From: Calendula officinalis
Taxonomy: Eukaryota; Streptophyta; Magnoliopsida; Asterales; Asteraceae
Assembly (NCBI GenBank): GCA_963853835.1
Contig: OY970820.1
Span: 81,650,909-81,714,908, forward strand
Reading direction: 5' to 3'
Length of the DNA stretch: 64,000 bases
The position numbers were made by a program, and so were the translations under genes. The notes beneath the pieces were generated by a model. It was not told the DNA's origin, ran no database searches, and was given only the letters and a program-made list of their open reading frames with translations. Below are positions 44,926-56,812 of the stretch, in pieces. The number at the start of each line of letters is the position of its first letter. Within the stretch, counting starts at the first letter, position 1.

Positions 44926-47900
44926 ATGATGCTCAGAAGCTCATCAACACCACTTCTTGGATCCCTAATATCATCGATTTCATCGGAAAACCCCAACAAC
45001 CACCACCATGACGCCACCACCCTAAATCCTATCAAATCCTCACCGATTCACAAATTCTCATTTCACCAAACACTTTCATGCAATTCCTCCCCAATTTCAC
45101 CGTCATTCGCCGATTTTTTTTCAAAAATAGGCTCGATCGGAGCCCTTTTTTCACAAATAGGCTCGAATCTTTTTCCTTTTCAAAAATAGGCTTTCATGAC
45201 TCCCCGAGGCCGGCTTCCACTTGAAACCATGACTCCCCGAGGCCGGCTTCTTCTTGGTTGATGTGACCAGCGGCTTTCATGACTCCCCGAGGCCGGTTTT
45301 ACCAAGAAGGTCTCGGGGAGACCGGCTTCCTCTTTACTAAGTACCCCAACCTGTAAAAGTCAACCCATTTACATTTCTTGCGGGCTTTCTTACGTTTACA
45401 ACCACTGAATGCCAATGGTACAAGAGTTGTATGCTTACTGTGAAGAAAGTTTTGATGTTGTTAATTCTTTGCAATTACAACTTTTAATTTTGATTTTTGA
45501 TTTTTCTTTTCACTTTTTCGTATGCTTGAGATCTGGTCAAGTGTCACAAAATTGTATCTCCCAATTTATTAGTGACACTTTATCAAGTGTCACAAAATGC
45601 ACCAAAAATTGCTTGCTAATAACAAATGGTAATCGTGACTTTTTATCAAGATGCAAATGATTGTTTCTTTAAATGATCAAATAATGAGATCTGGAGTTGA
45701 CGATCAGAAATGTTGATGATGATGATGATGGAGAATATGAACGATCGGTGTTGTTGCCGGAAAACTAACAACCGCCGGAGAATCTGATACGTGAAGGAGG
45801 TGGCGGTCCGGTTGTGGTATTCGTCGGAGTTGCAGAAGCTACCAGAAAAAGAAATGATAAGTGAAAATTTGTTTGCCGGAATTTCGAAACTCGCCGGAGA
45901 AGAATGAAGGTTAGCGGGGTGGAAACGATGGTTCGAGAAGACGGGTGTTGACGCAGAGATGGTGATAGTTCGTCGGTGATATAAGATACTCGGTCGGAGA
46001 AGAAAGTTAACTTCGGTGGACTGTAGTTAGTCGAAGGTTCTACCATCGCCTTTACGGTCGTGTGCTCGCCGGTGAAGATGAAGAAGATGACGGAGAATGA
46101 TGGGTTGTTGCTGGTGCCGGTAAAGACGAATGGTGGCGGAAGTGGGCGTCGCCGGAAACGCCGGAGAAGATGATTAGCAGGTGACGAATAATTAGGAGTT
46201 ACATTCATCGGAGCAGGTGATGGAGAAGAAGATGTAAATTCCGGGTGAAAGTGTTCGTGTTCAAAAGTTCCCGGAAAAAATGTAAACCTCGCCGGAGAAG
46301 AAAGTGTAAACAAGAAACGTAAGAAAGCCCGCAAGAAATGTAAATGGGTTGACTTTTACAGGTTGGGGTACTTAGTAAAGAGGAAGCCGGTCTCCCCGAG
46401 ACCTTCTTGGTAAAACCGGCCTCGGGGAGTCATGAAAGCCGCTGGTCACATCAACCAAGAAGAAGCCGGCCTCGGGGAGTCATGGTTTCAAGTGGAAGCC
46501 GGCCTCGGGGAGTCATGAAAGCCTATTTTTGAAAAGGAAAAAGATTCGAGCCTATTTGTGAAAAAAGGGCTCCGATCGAGCCTATTTTTGAAAAAAATTC
46601 GTCATTCGCCACCGGTGGAATGCGGCGAGTACAATCCGACGGAAACTTAGAAAGCTTAATAACTTCCGGCGCCGGAAATGTCGATGATTTCAGCTTCTTC
46701 AATCCACCCAAGAAACATTCAAGCAGACTTCACAGTTCTTTATTAGAAACAATTCCATCTTTCTCTTACCACAATTCAATATATAAATCCGAAGGTGATG
46801 ATGAATCGAGTGACGATGAAGTACATGAGGAAAACAATGAAGGGTTTTGCGACTTTGATGGGTTTAACCTAGAAAACAAAGTTTTGAGCTTGAATAAGCA
46901 ATTGGGATTTACGAATGTGACGATAAAAGACGATATAGGAGAGAGTGGTCCACAAATGTATCTTGCAAAAGGATTAGGAGTCGATGTAGGGTTTGGTTAT
47001 GGAGATGGTAGTGCCTCCGGTGGTGGTGGTCGAAATCTTTCTCATGTAGGCCGTGTAGAAGGCGGCGGTGGTGGTGACAATCATTATACAGAGGAGCATT
47101 ATTGGAAGATGGTGAACGAAAATCCAGGGAGTCCTCTGTTTCTAGGAAATTATGCCCGTTTTCTGTACCAGGTATCTTTTGCGAAATTTAGATGAATATT
47201 AAGTACTTTATAAACCTTTTTAGGTATTAATATATCGCAAACTCATACCAATTAGATCATGTAACTTAATCGAAATGGACTCGTGGTAGAATCTAATTAG
47301 TTAGGATATTTGTTCAAAATAAAAACCTACTTTTACATTTGTATATGTTTAGCCATTGCATAAGTTTACTTTGTGTCTGTTTGGGTCATTCGACTACTTA
47401 ATGACCCGATAAACCAATGAAATTTGCTGAATTGGCAAGCGTGACACATAACACGGCATATTTTGTACAATGGTTAACGAGGAACATGTATAAAAGTGCG
47501 TTGCTATTTTAATTTTTAGACAAGAATAAAAAAGGAACTCTTTTAGATACAAAGTATGACTTTTTTTTGGATGATTTGGCAGTCAAAGCAAGATCTTGAA
47601 GGAGCAGAGGAATATTACTCAAGGGCTATCCTTGTGGACCCCAATGATGGTGAAATTCTTTCACAATATGCAAAATTATTATGGGAGCTTCATCGCGATA
47701 AAGATAGAGCTACAAGTTACTTTGAAAGAGCAGTTCATGCAGCTTCAGAAGATAGGTAAGTGTTTTTTACAACATTTTCGTTATTATTAATGAAATTGTG
47801 ACATTTATAAATCTAACTCGAGATTTCGTCAGTCATGTTCATGCAGCATATGCTAGTTTTTTGTGGGAAATCGAAGGGGATAAAGATGAGGAAGAAGAAG

Positions 47901-47965
47901 GTTATTATAGTAATATCTCACCACTCTTCAACAACGGAACAATTGCTTCTGCTGCAACTGCTTAA
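44926..47965 (+). pseudogene. TPR-repeat protein gene, exon 1 disrupted by a MULE
   Basis: Exon 1 is 44926-45111 plus 46611-47171, exon 2 47583-47755, exon 3 47833-47965. Donors (CAG|GTATCT, TAG|GTAAGT) and acceptors (GGCAG, GTCAG) fit, and the exon sum is 351 codons in one frame once the MULE and one target copy are removed. The protein starts MMLRSSSTPLLGSL, has RRVQSDGNLESL, and near its end TPR motifs (NPGSPLFLGNYARFLYQ, AEEYYSRAILVDPNDGEILS, SYFERAVHAAS, HAAYASFLWEIEGD). It resembles the plant family of ~300-aa TPR-like superfamily proteins whose biochemical role is poorly known. As it stands, translation from the ATG enters the MULE and stops at 45187 after 87 residues. A downstream ATG (46620) could give a protein lacking the N-terminus. 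Confidence 0.88.
45112..46600. mobile_element. Mutator-like element (MULE) with 285-bp inverted repeats
   Basis: 1489 bp with almost perfect ~285-bp terminal inverted repeats (45112-45396 and 46315-46600) and a ten-base direct flank GTCATTCGCC (45102-45111, 46601-46610), the size range for Mutator. Each arm contains three CATGACTCCCCGAGGCCGG words and a self-complementary GGTCTCGGGGAGACC. There is no transposase; the 45409-45660 and 45765-46334 frames have no family resemblance, so it is non-autonomous, possibly carrying captured host sequence in the interior. Confidence 0.92.
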
Positions 47966-48317
47966 GCGTTTAAATTTCTAAAATGGTTATATTTGTGATC
48001 AAACATCAAAAGCAGTATTGGGCTAGAAATCTAGAGTTACACTATGTGTAGCGTTTTCTTTGGATAAAGCAATGGTAATTATATCCTATTAGCTGAATAA
48101 ACTATCATAATATATTAATATGCAGAAAATTGATAACGATTAAGATCTTATGCTTTGAATTTGCTAGTTTATGTATATGTTTATGCAAGTTTCACGGTCA
48201 TCAAAACCCTTTAATTGTAGCGAATATGGTGACATTTGCTTTGGGTTTATTTCAGTCCGTTACATGTTTATTTTGAGTTAATAAAAGGTTATTGACATAA
48301 GTCTCATAAGTTGTGCT
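47966..48317. other. 3' flank of TPR gene
   Basis: Likely 3' UTR and intergenic sequence. An AATATATTAATA stretch near 48110 could serve in polyadenylation. No other gene seen. Confidence 0.4.
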
Positions 48318-49009
48318 TAGGGCTGTCAAAACCTGACACGACAAAAATACACGAAACGAAACGAAATTGAGACGAAACTGAAATTTGAATTCGTGTTCGT
48401 GTCATGTTCGTGTTGTGTAAAACAAACACGCAGTCGTGTCGTGTTCGTGTTCAGAGATTAACATGAAATTGACACGATAGTTATGATTTTGTCGTGTTTA
48501 TCGTGCTTTTAGCATGTACTAATAAGTAAGAAATTTGTTACTTCCTCCGATTTAAAATAAGTGATACACTTTCATTTTTGGGGTGTATCAAAATAAGTGA
48601 TACACTTTGAAAATTTAGCTTATTTGGCAAAAAATATTTGGACCCACACCCACTAACTATCTACTTTAACAAAGTGAAAAGATCCCTTTACCCTTACTTT
48701 TACTTTTAAACATCATTAACTCCACTTTTACTTTATTTAAACATCATTAATCTAATTTAACCATCATTATAAACTTTTGCCTCAAAATCCGTGAAATCCA
48801 AAGTGTATCACTTATTTTGAATCGGAGGAAGTATTTATTTTGTGTTGTCGTGTTTGTCGTGTTAATCGTATTATCGTTTTTTTAATCGTGTCGTGTTCGT
48901 GTTAGCAAAATAAAACACGACTTCGTGTCATGTCGTTTTCGTGTTAAACGTTTTCATGTCGTGTCACTTTATCCAGAAACACAAACAATAACACGATTTA
49001 ACGGTCCTA
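48318..49009. mobile_element. hAT-type non-autonomous element with nested MITE
   Basis: Imperfect ends TAGGGCTGTCAA / TTAACGGTCCTA and an exact eight-base target duplication GTTGTGCT (48310-48317, 49010-49017). Interior is filled with CGTGTCGTGTTCGTGTT-like words. A Stowaway-like MITE (48541-48831) is inserted in it. No coding capacity. Confidence 0.88.
48541..48831 (+). mobile_element. Stowaway-like MITE, 291 bp
   Basis: Ends CTTCCTCCGATTTAAAATAAG and CTTATTTTGAATCGGAGGAAG, TA on both sides. Best-preserved member of the family also found at 8008, 54775 and 62339. Confidence 0.9.
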
Positions 49010-51246
49010 GTTGTGCTACTTGGTGGAAAGATCCATTATTTCCCCTCTTTGCCTTTTTTATTAATTATTTCACATGATAAAGGTGAAGTTTCTTTATATA
49101 TCTTGGGATTTGCAGAGATCCAACTTTTAAATCCTCGTATAATTTCTTAAAATGACGTAACTAACCTAGTAAACTTTGTTTCCATGTGTATTTTTACATT
49201 TTAGCGCATCCAAATTCTAGACGCTGAAATCAGAAACTATCTAGTGATAACTTAGTTCTAAGATTTGCGAATAACTTTCTAAAGATTACGTTTTCGATAT
49301 TTTTTAAGTAAATAATTACCAGATAATTAGGGGAAATTTTAAAAACGGCACGTTAGCGATTTAAAAGCGCACATGACGATCAAAACTTAACTCTAGGGTA
49401 AAACCCTTTTAACAAAAACGCTGCTATCAGAAGTTGATGTCTTCAAATCTTCAATCATGATAGAAAAACAACTTTACCTTCCTCTAGGTAAAAAAATCCT
49501 TTATTTATGCAATTAATGGCAATATACTGATATTTAAATAAAAATAATAATAATACGCTTTAAGTATGTATATTTTCACTCAGTTATAATGAGGTTAAAT
49601 TTTAATTTATACACGTCGTTGTTAGACAAAACCTATTTTAAAATACACAGTTACATTTTAAGGTGTAATAAATATCTGCCAATCCTTTCAACTCGCACAA
49701 GTTAATTTTCCTTATAACGAAAAGAAGTTGTTACAGTTTCTATAAATCGACTAGTTTTTGAAATATTAGATCAGTCCCAACGCTACGTCGTGAGGATGTC
49801 TTGGGCAAAAAAAATTCCGTCGTGAGCCGTCACCAATGGCACAGGTACGTCGGAGGCGCGCGTCGTGGCTTTGCCGTCGTCTACACGACGTGTGGAGAGA
49901 GGCGTCACTAGGTATGTGTGGGGGAATTTAATATTATAATATTTATTTTTAAAGGGGATAGGTTAGTGATGTGTTGCTGCTGGCACGACCTCGTCAGTAC
50001 CCCGTCGGTAGGGAAGGGTTTAGTGATGTGTTTAGTGGCGCGTCACGGTTGGGAGAGGCCTTACTGTGTATGTATATACTATTCCTCTTTAAAAGATATT
50101 CTCATCTATAACAGACTCTGTCAGGATGGTTGAGCTTTGCTCGTGATATACGCAGACTAATCGTTCTCGTGATCATTTTTGAACATTTCCTTCACTATTT
50201 GATAAATGTCTACATAGGGAAGAGATCGAACTCATGATATTAAGAAGATCATTTCAGACACTTTTACTGCTAGACTAGATCATTTGTATGTAGTATAGTT
50301 ATGTTTTTTAAAGTAATTACACAATTAAAAGTGGAACATATAAAGAAAGCCAAAAAGAAGTGTCACTGAAACATGGCTTTTCCAAATGTAGACTATAGTG
50401 CCCAAGATAACACCAATAATTTTGAATCCCTGGACCCGTAAGTGACTTCAAAAGTAAAAGAGGATTTCACTCACCTTTTTTTTATATCAAATTCCTCACA
50501 CGTGTAAGAGTTTATTCAACAACAAAAAGCACATTTAAATCCTACCAAAATTACTAAAAAATTCTTGTCCTCATTCATCCACTGATGACACCAAAATGTG
50601 GCCAATTTCGAAGTCTTGATAAATGAAATCAAGACGCGAAAAGGGCGATTATACGAGTATATTATTGTCACGAATCTTATTTAGCTTTCCATTTATATAA
50701 TTGGATCATCAAAGTATATACTATATAGAGTTTTGGTATGTACATATAACATAAACACTATTTGGTGATTGATTAAATCCTAAAAAAGCAGTTTTAACTT
50801 GGAGGTGAAGGTAAGACTCTTTTGAGTTAATAGACCCACCCACCCCCCCAACAAAAGAGAAAGCAAAGCAAATCTCCTTCTTTATCTTCCCTTTTGCCTC
50901 TTTACATTCTTCAATGGCTGCTTCTTAATGTCCACTTAGCATAAGCTCCAAACACAGTTTTCCATCTTCAATGACCTACATTATTTGAACAAGAATAACA
51001 AAATGAACATTACAATTGACTATAAATGTAGGAAGATGATTAATGTACCACAACTTTTACTCCATACATCACATTATGCAAATTTTAGCAAAATGTGTAA
51101 TTATACCAAGTAATAGTTGGGATAATTGAAGTCAAAGTTGTGGTAAATAAATCACTTTCCATAAATGTTGGATTAAGAAACATTGTATGTTATTGTACTA
51201 AACCACCAAATTTACCCCTATCCAACCCACACTTATGAGTTTAAGT
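49010..51246. other. Intergenic, no gene recognised
   Basis: AT-rich sequence without a supportable ORF. A short GC-richer block at 49780-50070 (CGTCGTGAGC-type words) is unassigned. A tRNA-like pair of boxes lies at 50222-50277. Confidence 0.4.
50222..50277 (-). repeat. SINE-like pol III promoter boxes
   Basis: Minus strand TAGTCTAGCAGT (50266-50277) is a fair A-box match and GAGTTCGATCTC (50222-50233) a fair B-box match, spaced about as in tRNA-derived SINEs. Ends and tail not defined. Confidence 0.35.
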
Positions 51247-51526
51247 TAGACCTGTGCACGAATAGGACCAAACCGGCCCGGATCGATTAGAATTGGGAAT
51301 TGGAAAAATGATTTTGGCCGGACCGAACCGACCGAGAACCGACCGGAACAGAACCGAGGTAATTTCTTCGACTTTTATTTCCGATTTTTCTCGGTTTCGG
51401 ATCGAACTAAACCGCTTGGAACCAAGAGCCAATTTTTTATAAAAATTAGAAACGAGAACTGAACCGATATGACTCAGTTCGGTCTTGCGGTTCCGGCCGA
51501 TTCTCGATCCAATTTGCACAGACCTA
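51247..51526. mobile_element. hAT-like MITE, 280 bp
   Basis: Inverted ends TAGACCTGTGCA / TGCACAGACCTA with one or no mismatch. Flanks GTTTAAGT and GTTTAGCT match at six of eight positions, a decayed eight-base duplication. Subterminal ACCGAACCGACCG words as in other CGGTT-type hAT elements. Confidence 0.7.
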
Positions 51527-51595
51527 GTTTAGCTAACAATGTCCGTTTTAAACATCCAAAAGTGAGTATGCGTGTGTGTGAGAGAGAGAGTAAAC

Positions 51596-52259
51596 CTCCA
51601 TGAGGACCATGACCATAGGAGTAGTGTTCTTTTTTCTTTTTGAAAGCTGATTTAACAACCAACAAGAAAGCAACCACCAGCCCCAAACCCGCTAACCCAC
51701 CGAAAACAATCGCCACCGTTTTCTCCGTGTTGTTTCTACCACCACCTCCGCCATCTATCTCCGTCGCCCCTGTCTCCACACCACCAATACCGCCGCCGTC
51801 ACCTCCTGTCACCACTAACACATCAAACACGCCAAATTAACCCACAAATAAATGAATAATGGACCCACAATCGATATGTACCCCAATTTATCAATTCCCA
51901 AAATACAAATTAATAATCTGGCTATAATAATTTGTACTATCTGCATCATAATATTTATTATTTTATTTCCTCAGGTGATTTGTGTTAGAACTTATGCAGT
52001 CCCAAATATAATTTTTATTTTTTCATGATCCCAGAAAAAATAGAAAAATTAATAGATATTTACCGGCGCCGGGAACTCCGTCGGGATAATATGTGTAGCT
52101 AATATAACACTGTTGAAGGTAAACGTGACCGGAGATGGAGCTCTGACACTCACTCCTCCCAATCTCCGCCGCATTTTTCACACAGTTCACACACTCACCA
52201 CCTCCTAAATCACCTTCACACTGCCCCAACACATAAACCGACTGATACCCACCGGCGTA
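51596..52259 (-). CDS. Plasmodesmata-located protein-like (DUF26), 3' part
   Basis: Two exons on the minus strand: 52259-52064 (5' side lost in the gap) and 51814-51596, with a 249-bp intron (GTAAAT...TTAG). The first encodes the end of a DUF26/Gnk2 domain with the C-X8-C-X2-C pattern (GQCEGDLGGGECVNC) and SGHVYLQQCYISYTYYPDGV. The second gives a Gly-rich stalk, a hydrophobic segment TVAIVFGGLAGLGLVVAFLL and a basic tail KSAFKKKKEHYSYGHG. This is the architecture of PDLPs, type I membrane receptor-like proteins at plasmodesmata that regulate cell-to-cell traffic. A GT donor after HGPHG at 51595 suggests one more small exon; a candidate acceptor with a quick stop lies near 50968, uncertain. 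Without splicing the frame runs into the MITE at 51247-51526. Confidence 0.82.
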
Positions 52260-52459
52260 NNNNNNNNNNNNNNNNNNNNNNNNNNNNNNNNNNNNNNNNN
52301 NNNNNNNNNNNNNNNNNNNNNNNNNNNNNNNNNNNNNNNNNNNNNNNNNNNNNNNNNNNNNNNNNNNNNNNNNNNNNNNNNNNNNNNNNNNNNNNNNNNN
52401 NNNNNNNNNNNNNNNNNNNNNNNNNNNNNNNNNNNNNNNNNNNNNNNNNNNNNNNNNNN
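52260..52459. other. Assembly gap, exactly 200 N
   Basis: 200 consecutive N, a conventional placeholder length, so the true gap size is unknown. It removes the 5' part of the DUF26 gene and the 5' part of the next gene, and the order or orientation across it is not certain. Confidence 0.99.
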
Positions 52460-54389
52460 AAAAAAGACAGAAACCAACTACTTGGATGCATATCTTGACA
52501 AGATAATGCTGCAAAATGAGGAGGGTATAACGGCCTTTTTGCCAACTTCTTACGATTTGACAAAAAATGCTATTAAGGGGATTACAAAAAGGCAAGTAGC
52601 AGTTTCACGTGTTTCATCAATAGAAACAAGTGTCGATGTTATTGCTAAGAAAACAACACAAGAAACCTGGGTTGATGATTTGCTTCAAGAACAACAAAAT
52701 CATCCAACGAATTCTGTGTAAGTGATATTCATTGATCATCTTAACTTTTTGTTAATTGCTGATTAATTAGTGGTTAATCAGGTTTAATCATTGGCGAACA
52801 AGAAGTCTTTCATATCTACTTGATAAACGGACTATTAGATTAGTTTCAGGTGCAAACATGATTTTTTCCGCCCCTAAAGTTCAGTGGGTAAAGGTTTTTC
52901 AACAGCTACATATATCAATAGAAGCCGATACTAACTTTTCTGAGACGATTGTAAGTTAAATATATATTTATTCTATTATTCTTTTAGTTATTGTAATTTT
53001 TTTGTACATCCGAGTCATTAAAAGATGGTTTTGTGTTCTGTTCGGGTCAACAAATTTTATATGAAATTTAAAATCTAATAGAATTCTATAAACTTTTGTG
53101 GCAGGAGGTGTTACTGGTAGGATGTATTTCAAGTCGATGGAATAATGTAATTCAACGTTTCATGTTGAATTCTCATCAAAATCTTACTATCTCCACACTA
53201 TATGAAGGGGTGAATAATCTAATCCTAGAAAGATTTCAAAATGACAAATCTACAGAGGACAAAAAGAATATAAAGGTAGTGTCTTTCTGCTACAAAATCC
53301 AAATTATTTTGCTTGAGTTACATTTATATATTTTGTTTTTATATAAAATTGACTGTATTTTAACTAAATATGTTGCAAAAGGAAGAAGAAATTGTTGAAT
53401 ATCTTGAAGTAAAATTAAGCAATCAAATTCATAGATTGTGGGAACTCTCCCCTGCACTTGCAGCAGTCTCAATTCCTCCCTGGTAAACAGTTTCTTCTTT
53501 GAAAAACTCCTAAATTGTTTTAATTAGAAACTTAGATTATAATAAAAAAATATAATTTCTGATCATATTTGACATACTTATTATTTATAAAAAATAATAA
53601 TTTTGGGAGGAAATGTGTATTGGGCTAACCCAACCCAACCCAACCCAGCCAGCCTATTTTACCTCCCCTAGTAAATTATAATCAATCCTGTTGTGTTTGT
53701 TGATATCTATTTGCAGGTCTCGTTTATTTGAAGTATATGCAAGTGAATTGCTGGGTCAATTTAAAAGGAAAACTACAAATATTCGGTAATTATTGATTTA
53801 TGTTGCTGATTGGTTAATTGTTTTATATTGATGATGATTTCCATTTATATAGATGCTGCAGTTGTATTGATGATAACAAGGAGCATACAGAATGTGAGTT
53901 CTCCATGCATTTTTATTGATCTAGATAAGTTTTTTTTTTTTCTTTAATAAAAAGGGTATATCCGTTTATGACGCGACCTATCTGGCCATCTAGTAATTGT
54001 ATACATGGTTATAGTGATCTAGATAGTGTATTTCTTAGGCGTCTAAGATATTGTGAAATGGTAAACATACATGAATAAGTATGTTAACTTAGAAAACTTG
54101 TTAAAAATCCAAAAAAATTGATAGTTATATATTTTTATTGCAGGTGAAGTTACTGAGAGGATTTGGTGCATCTACATCTTTCATGTATAAACAATAACAA
54201 TTTTTTCTGATAAGATACGTTTCTTTTTTGTACTATTTATATTTATAAGTAACATGCGTGTAACAATAATAATGATATCTAATCTTTTCATAGTTAGTAT
54301 GAGGAAAGTGAGATGTAGATAATCGTATTTCTAATTCTCTATACAGGAGTAGAGAGACTGCTTCAGGGCAAAAGTGTGGAAAAATGTGA
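52460..54389 (+). CDS. Unrecognised multi-exon gene, 3' part
   Basis: Eight exons fit one frame: ..52717, 52782-52950, 53105-53275, 53382-53482, 53717-53785, 53853-53893, 54144-54165, 54347-54389, with GT-AG introns throughout. The first is open into the gap. The ~230-residue C-terminal part includes YLLDKRTIRLVSGANMIFSA, KVQWVKVFQQLHI, VLLVGCISSRWNNVIQRFML, LWELSPALAAVSIPPWSRLF and a Cys-rich tail CCSCIDDNKEHTEC before TASGQKCGKM and TGA. It looks helical and cytosolic or nuclear, with no signal or membrane segment. I do not recognise the family. If exon 7 is not spliced, the protein ends at about 54188 instead. Consistent phases make a real gene likely. Confidence 0.72.
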
Positions 54390-54774
54390 TGTTATATTGC
54401 GTGAAAGGAATGTCATTGATGCAAGTAAAAAATAAAAATATTGATGGGCCCTGCAAAATTTAAATGATGTGAATTATTTGGACACTAAAGTTGATAAGCT
54501 CTCTTAATATCACATTAAAATGCAACCCCTTAATTGTGCAGATTTACAGTGTTTAATCAGTAATATGAATAAAAAAATTGAGCTTCCAAACAACATCAGG
54601 ATATTTCTTTAGAACGTTAGACCATTTAGCACCAAAATATTGATACTGGAACCCACCAGGATATTTCTTTAGCGTCCCTTGAAAGGTGCATATAACTTCA
54701 AGAAAATTGCTAATTGAGCCTTTTTTTTTTCTCTGATTTGTAAGATTAAACAATTTAATGAATAGTGTTTATTA
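54390..54774. other. 3' flank of the unrecognised gene
   Basis: Probable 3' UTR/intergenic. A CAGGATATTTCTTTAG word occurs twice (about 54597 and 54657). No gene. Confidence 0.4.
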
Positions 54775-55244
54775 CTTTCTCCGAATAAGTGATGTTTTGA
54801 GTTTCACGTTTTTTGAGGCGAAAGATTATAATGAATGTTAAATTAAATTAATTTGGAAAGTTAGTAAGTGATGAGTTATATGTATTATGATTAAATTGAT
54901 TTTAATGATGTTTATAAGTAAACATATGGGTAAATGAGTCATTTTACTTTCTTAAAAGAGACCGTTAGTGAGTTTAGGTTCCATTATTTTTACCAAATAA
55001 AGAAAGTTTCAAAATATATCACTTATTTTAAAAGGTAATTAATTTGTATACCACACTTTTTGATACTTATACCACACTTTTTGATACTTATATCAGACTC
55101 TACAAGTAGTTATGCATACTCTACAAACATATAATGCAATCATTGTGGTACATAGATTAAAAAATATAGTGCAAACATCACTACCTATTTTGAAACACCA
55201 GAAATATAAAGTAAAGTGTTTCACTTATTTTGAAACGGAGGAAG
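54775..55244 (+). mobile_element. Stowaway-like MITE, 470 bp
   Basis: Begins CTTTCTCCGAATAAGTGATG and ends TTGAAACGGAGGAAG, TA at both flanks. Longer than relatives because of inserted material around 55030-55180, which includes a 21-bp direct repeat (TACCACACTTTTTGATACTTA, twice, about 55050-55092). Confidence 0.75.
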
Positions 55245-55612
55245 TATAAAATCAGGGTGTATGGCAGCCATCTATAAACATTTGGATTGTTTTGACAAGC
55301 ATTGGATTTTTTGGACTATATATATAAAGGGGAAATGTGTAGAGCAGAGAGTATAGGGGCATATTCAACATGTCTAAAATGAGTGATTTTCCAGTGGCAT
55401 AACTTGATTTGATCAATAAGTTTGGGATCATTATAAGTCAAGTAATATTGACCTCTAACATGCATTGTAAGAACATACATAATAACCCAACCCAAATTAG
55501 ATCATTGGGTGGCCCTAAGTGTTATGTTGTGTTACTTCATTAGTAAATCGCAAACCAAAAAAGATTTGATCAAGACCTTCAAACATTTTAGTAAGTTTTT
55601 GGCTCCTCATTA
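55245..55612. other. Intergenic / 3' UTR of the Agenet gene
   Basis: No ORF. Likely includes the 3' untranslated region of the minus-strand gene ending at 55613. Confidence 0.4.
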
Positions 55613-56812
55613 CTAAACAAACTTCCAAGATCCTGACTGATTAGTATTAGTATTAGTAGGTGATTGAGTGTGTAGAATGTTCTTGATCCATTTGATTTTG
55701 TTCACGAGTTCCTCCAGATCAATCATTGCAGCTTCCACTGTGTCTTCATGCATTATGTTCAACTCTGTCTTACAATCATTTGTTTCTACTTGTAAACTCT
55801 CTGAAGATTCCACAAATTCATCATCATCCATCTTCACATCTTCATTCTGCACTTCCAAAATGTTCACACCACCACCACCAACTTCCAAATCCATGCCTAA
55901 CACATGTTACACTCACAATTTAACATTAGCACTTGAGTAAAAAAATATTAAAAAATCGCACCTTGGGTTGAAGGAAAAATAAGTTGCGCGTTACATGAAC
56001 CCTGCATTGCATATAAAAATTATTATAAAATAAATTTAAAAAAAAAATAATAGGAAGAAAGAAAGTAACATGAGGGTGACCTGTTCGGGCAGTGTCCAAC
56101 TGTGGGTTTGTGACCAGTTTAAAAAGGGGCGTAAATCCTTGCAGAATGCTTCATGTGTCAAATTATCTCCTACCCCTTCGCCTGATGGGGGCATTGGCAA
56201 CTCAATCTACAAAATTCCTCCTCCTTAACTTAAGTGATGGATGTTAGGTTAGGTTAACTTAACTTAACCTTAGTTACCTGAAGCTTGTCCTGACTGAGGA
56301 TTTTGGTGACCCTTGCAGACCAATAAATACTATCATAATACCAATCCACCATATCCCCAACCTTCCATTTACCATCAATCACAACACATACTTCTGAAAC
56401 TGAGTTGACAGCTGGCCTATTTTCATAACACATCAATAAAGGATAACGAGGTCTCAAAATCAGTTGTTTTTTCCTCTGCTTTGACTTGCGTCCATAAGGA
56501 GCAACTTGCCATATCTTTTCCCAGCTTATCTCTGCATTGCAAACACATTTAAACCCAAACTCATCTCAAAAACAATAATCTCCATAACTCACCCAGATCC
56601 TCAAAATCATAGTACTCCAGCTGAATTTCGCCCCTTTCTGTGTTGATATCTCTAATCTGGTGATGCAAATTTTACACGTGAGTAGGTATTATTGTATTAG
56701 AAAAGGTTTAAGGTACCTTGCATCTGAACCAGGCACCACGATATCCTTCTTCAAATGTTTTCAGTTCCGCCACCTCACCAACTTGCAATTTCAGATCACC
56801 AATATTCTCCAT
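55613..56812 (-). CDS. Agenet/Tudor-like domain protein
   Basis: Six exons on the minus strand: 56812-56717, 56656-56593, 56531-56278, 56206-56081, 56001-55962, 55896-55613. They sum to 864 bases (287 residues plus stop) with GT-AG introns and consistent phases. Residues 1-55 form a first Agenet module (QVGEVAELKTFEEGYRGAWF, IQLEYYDFEDL). A second follows at about 85-140 (GKWKVGDMVDWYYDSIYWSA, VTKILSQDKLQ). The C-terminus has an acidic region and DLEELVNKIKWIKNIL, a short helix I associate with plant Tudor-like proteins. Agenet domains bind methylated histone tails or nucleic acid, so a nuclear chromatin role is plausible but not shown. No damage seen; this is the best candidate for an intact functional gene in the window. 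Confidence 0.88.

Noticed and set aside
45765..46334. 189-codon ORF inside the MULE as a transposase or captured gene
   Set aside because: No zinc-finger or MULE transposase motif; composition is low-complexity Ser/Pro/Thr. It could be captured sequence, but nothing supports a protein.
55668..55940. Plus-strand ORFs over the Agenet gene's last exon
   Set aside because: The minus-strand exon set has consistent phases and domain matches; the plus-strand frames are antisense.
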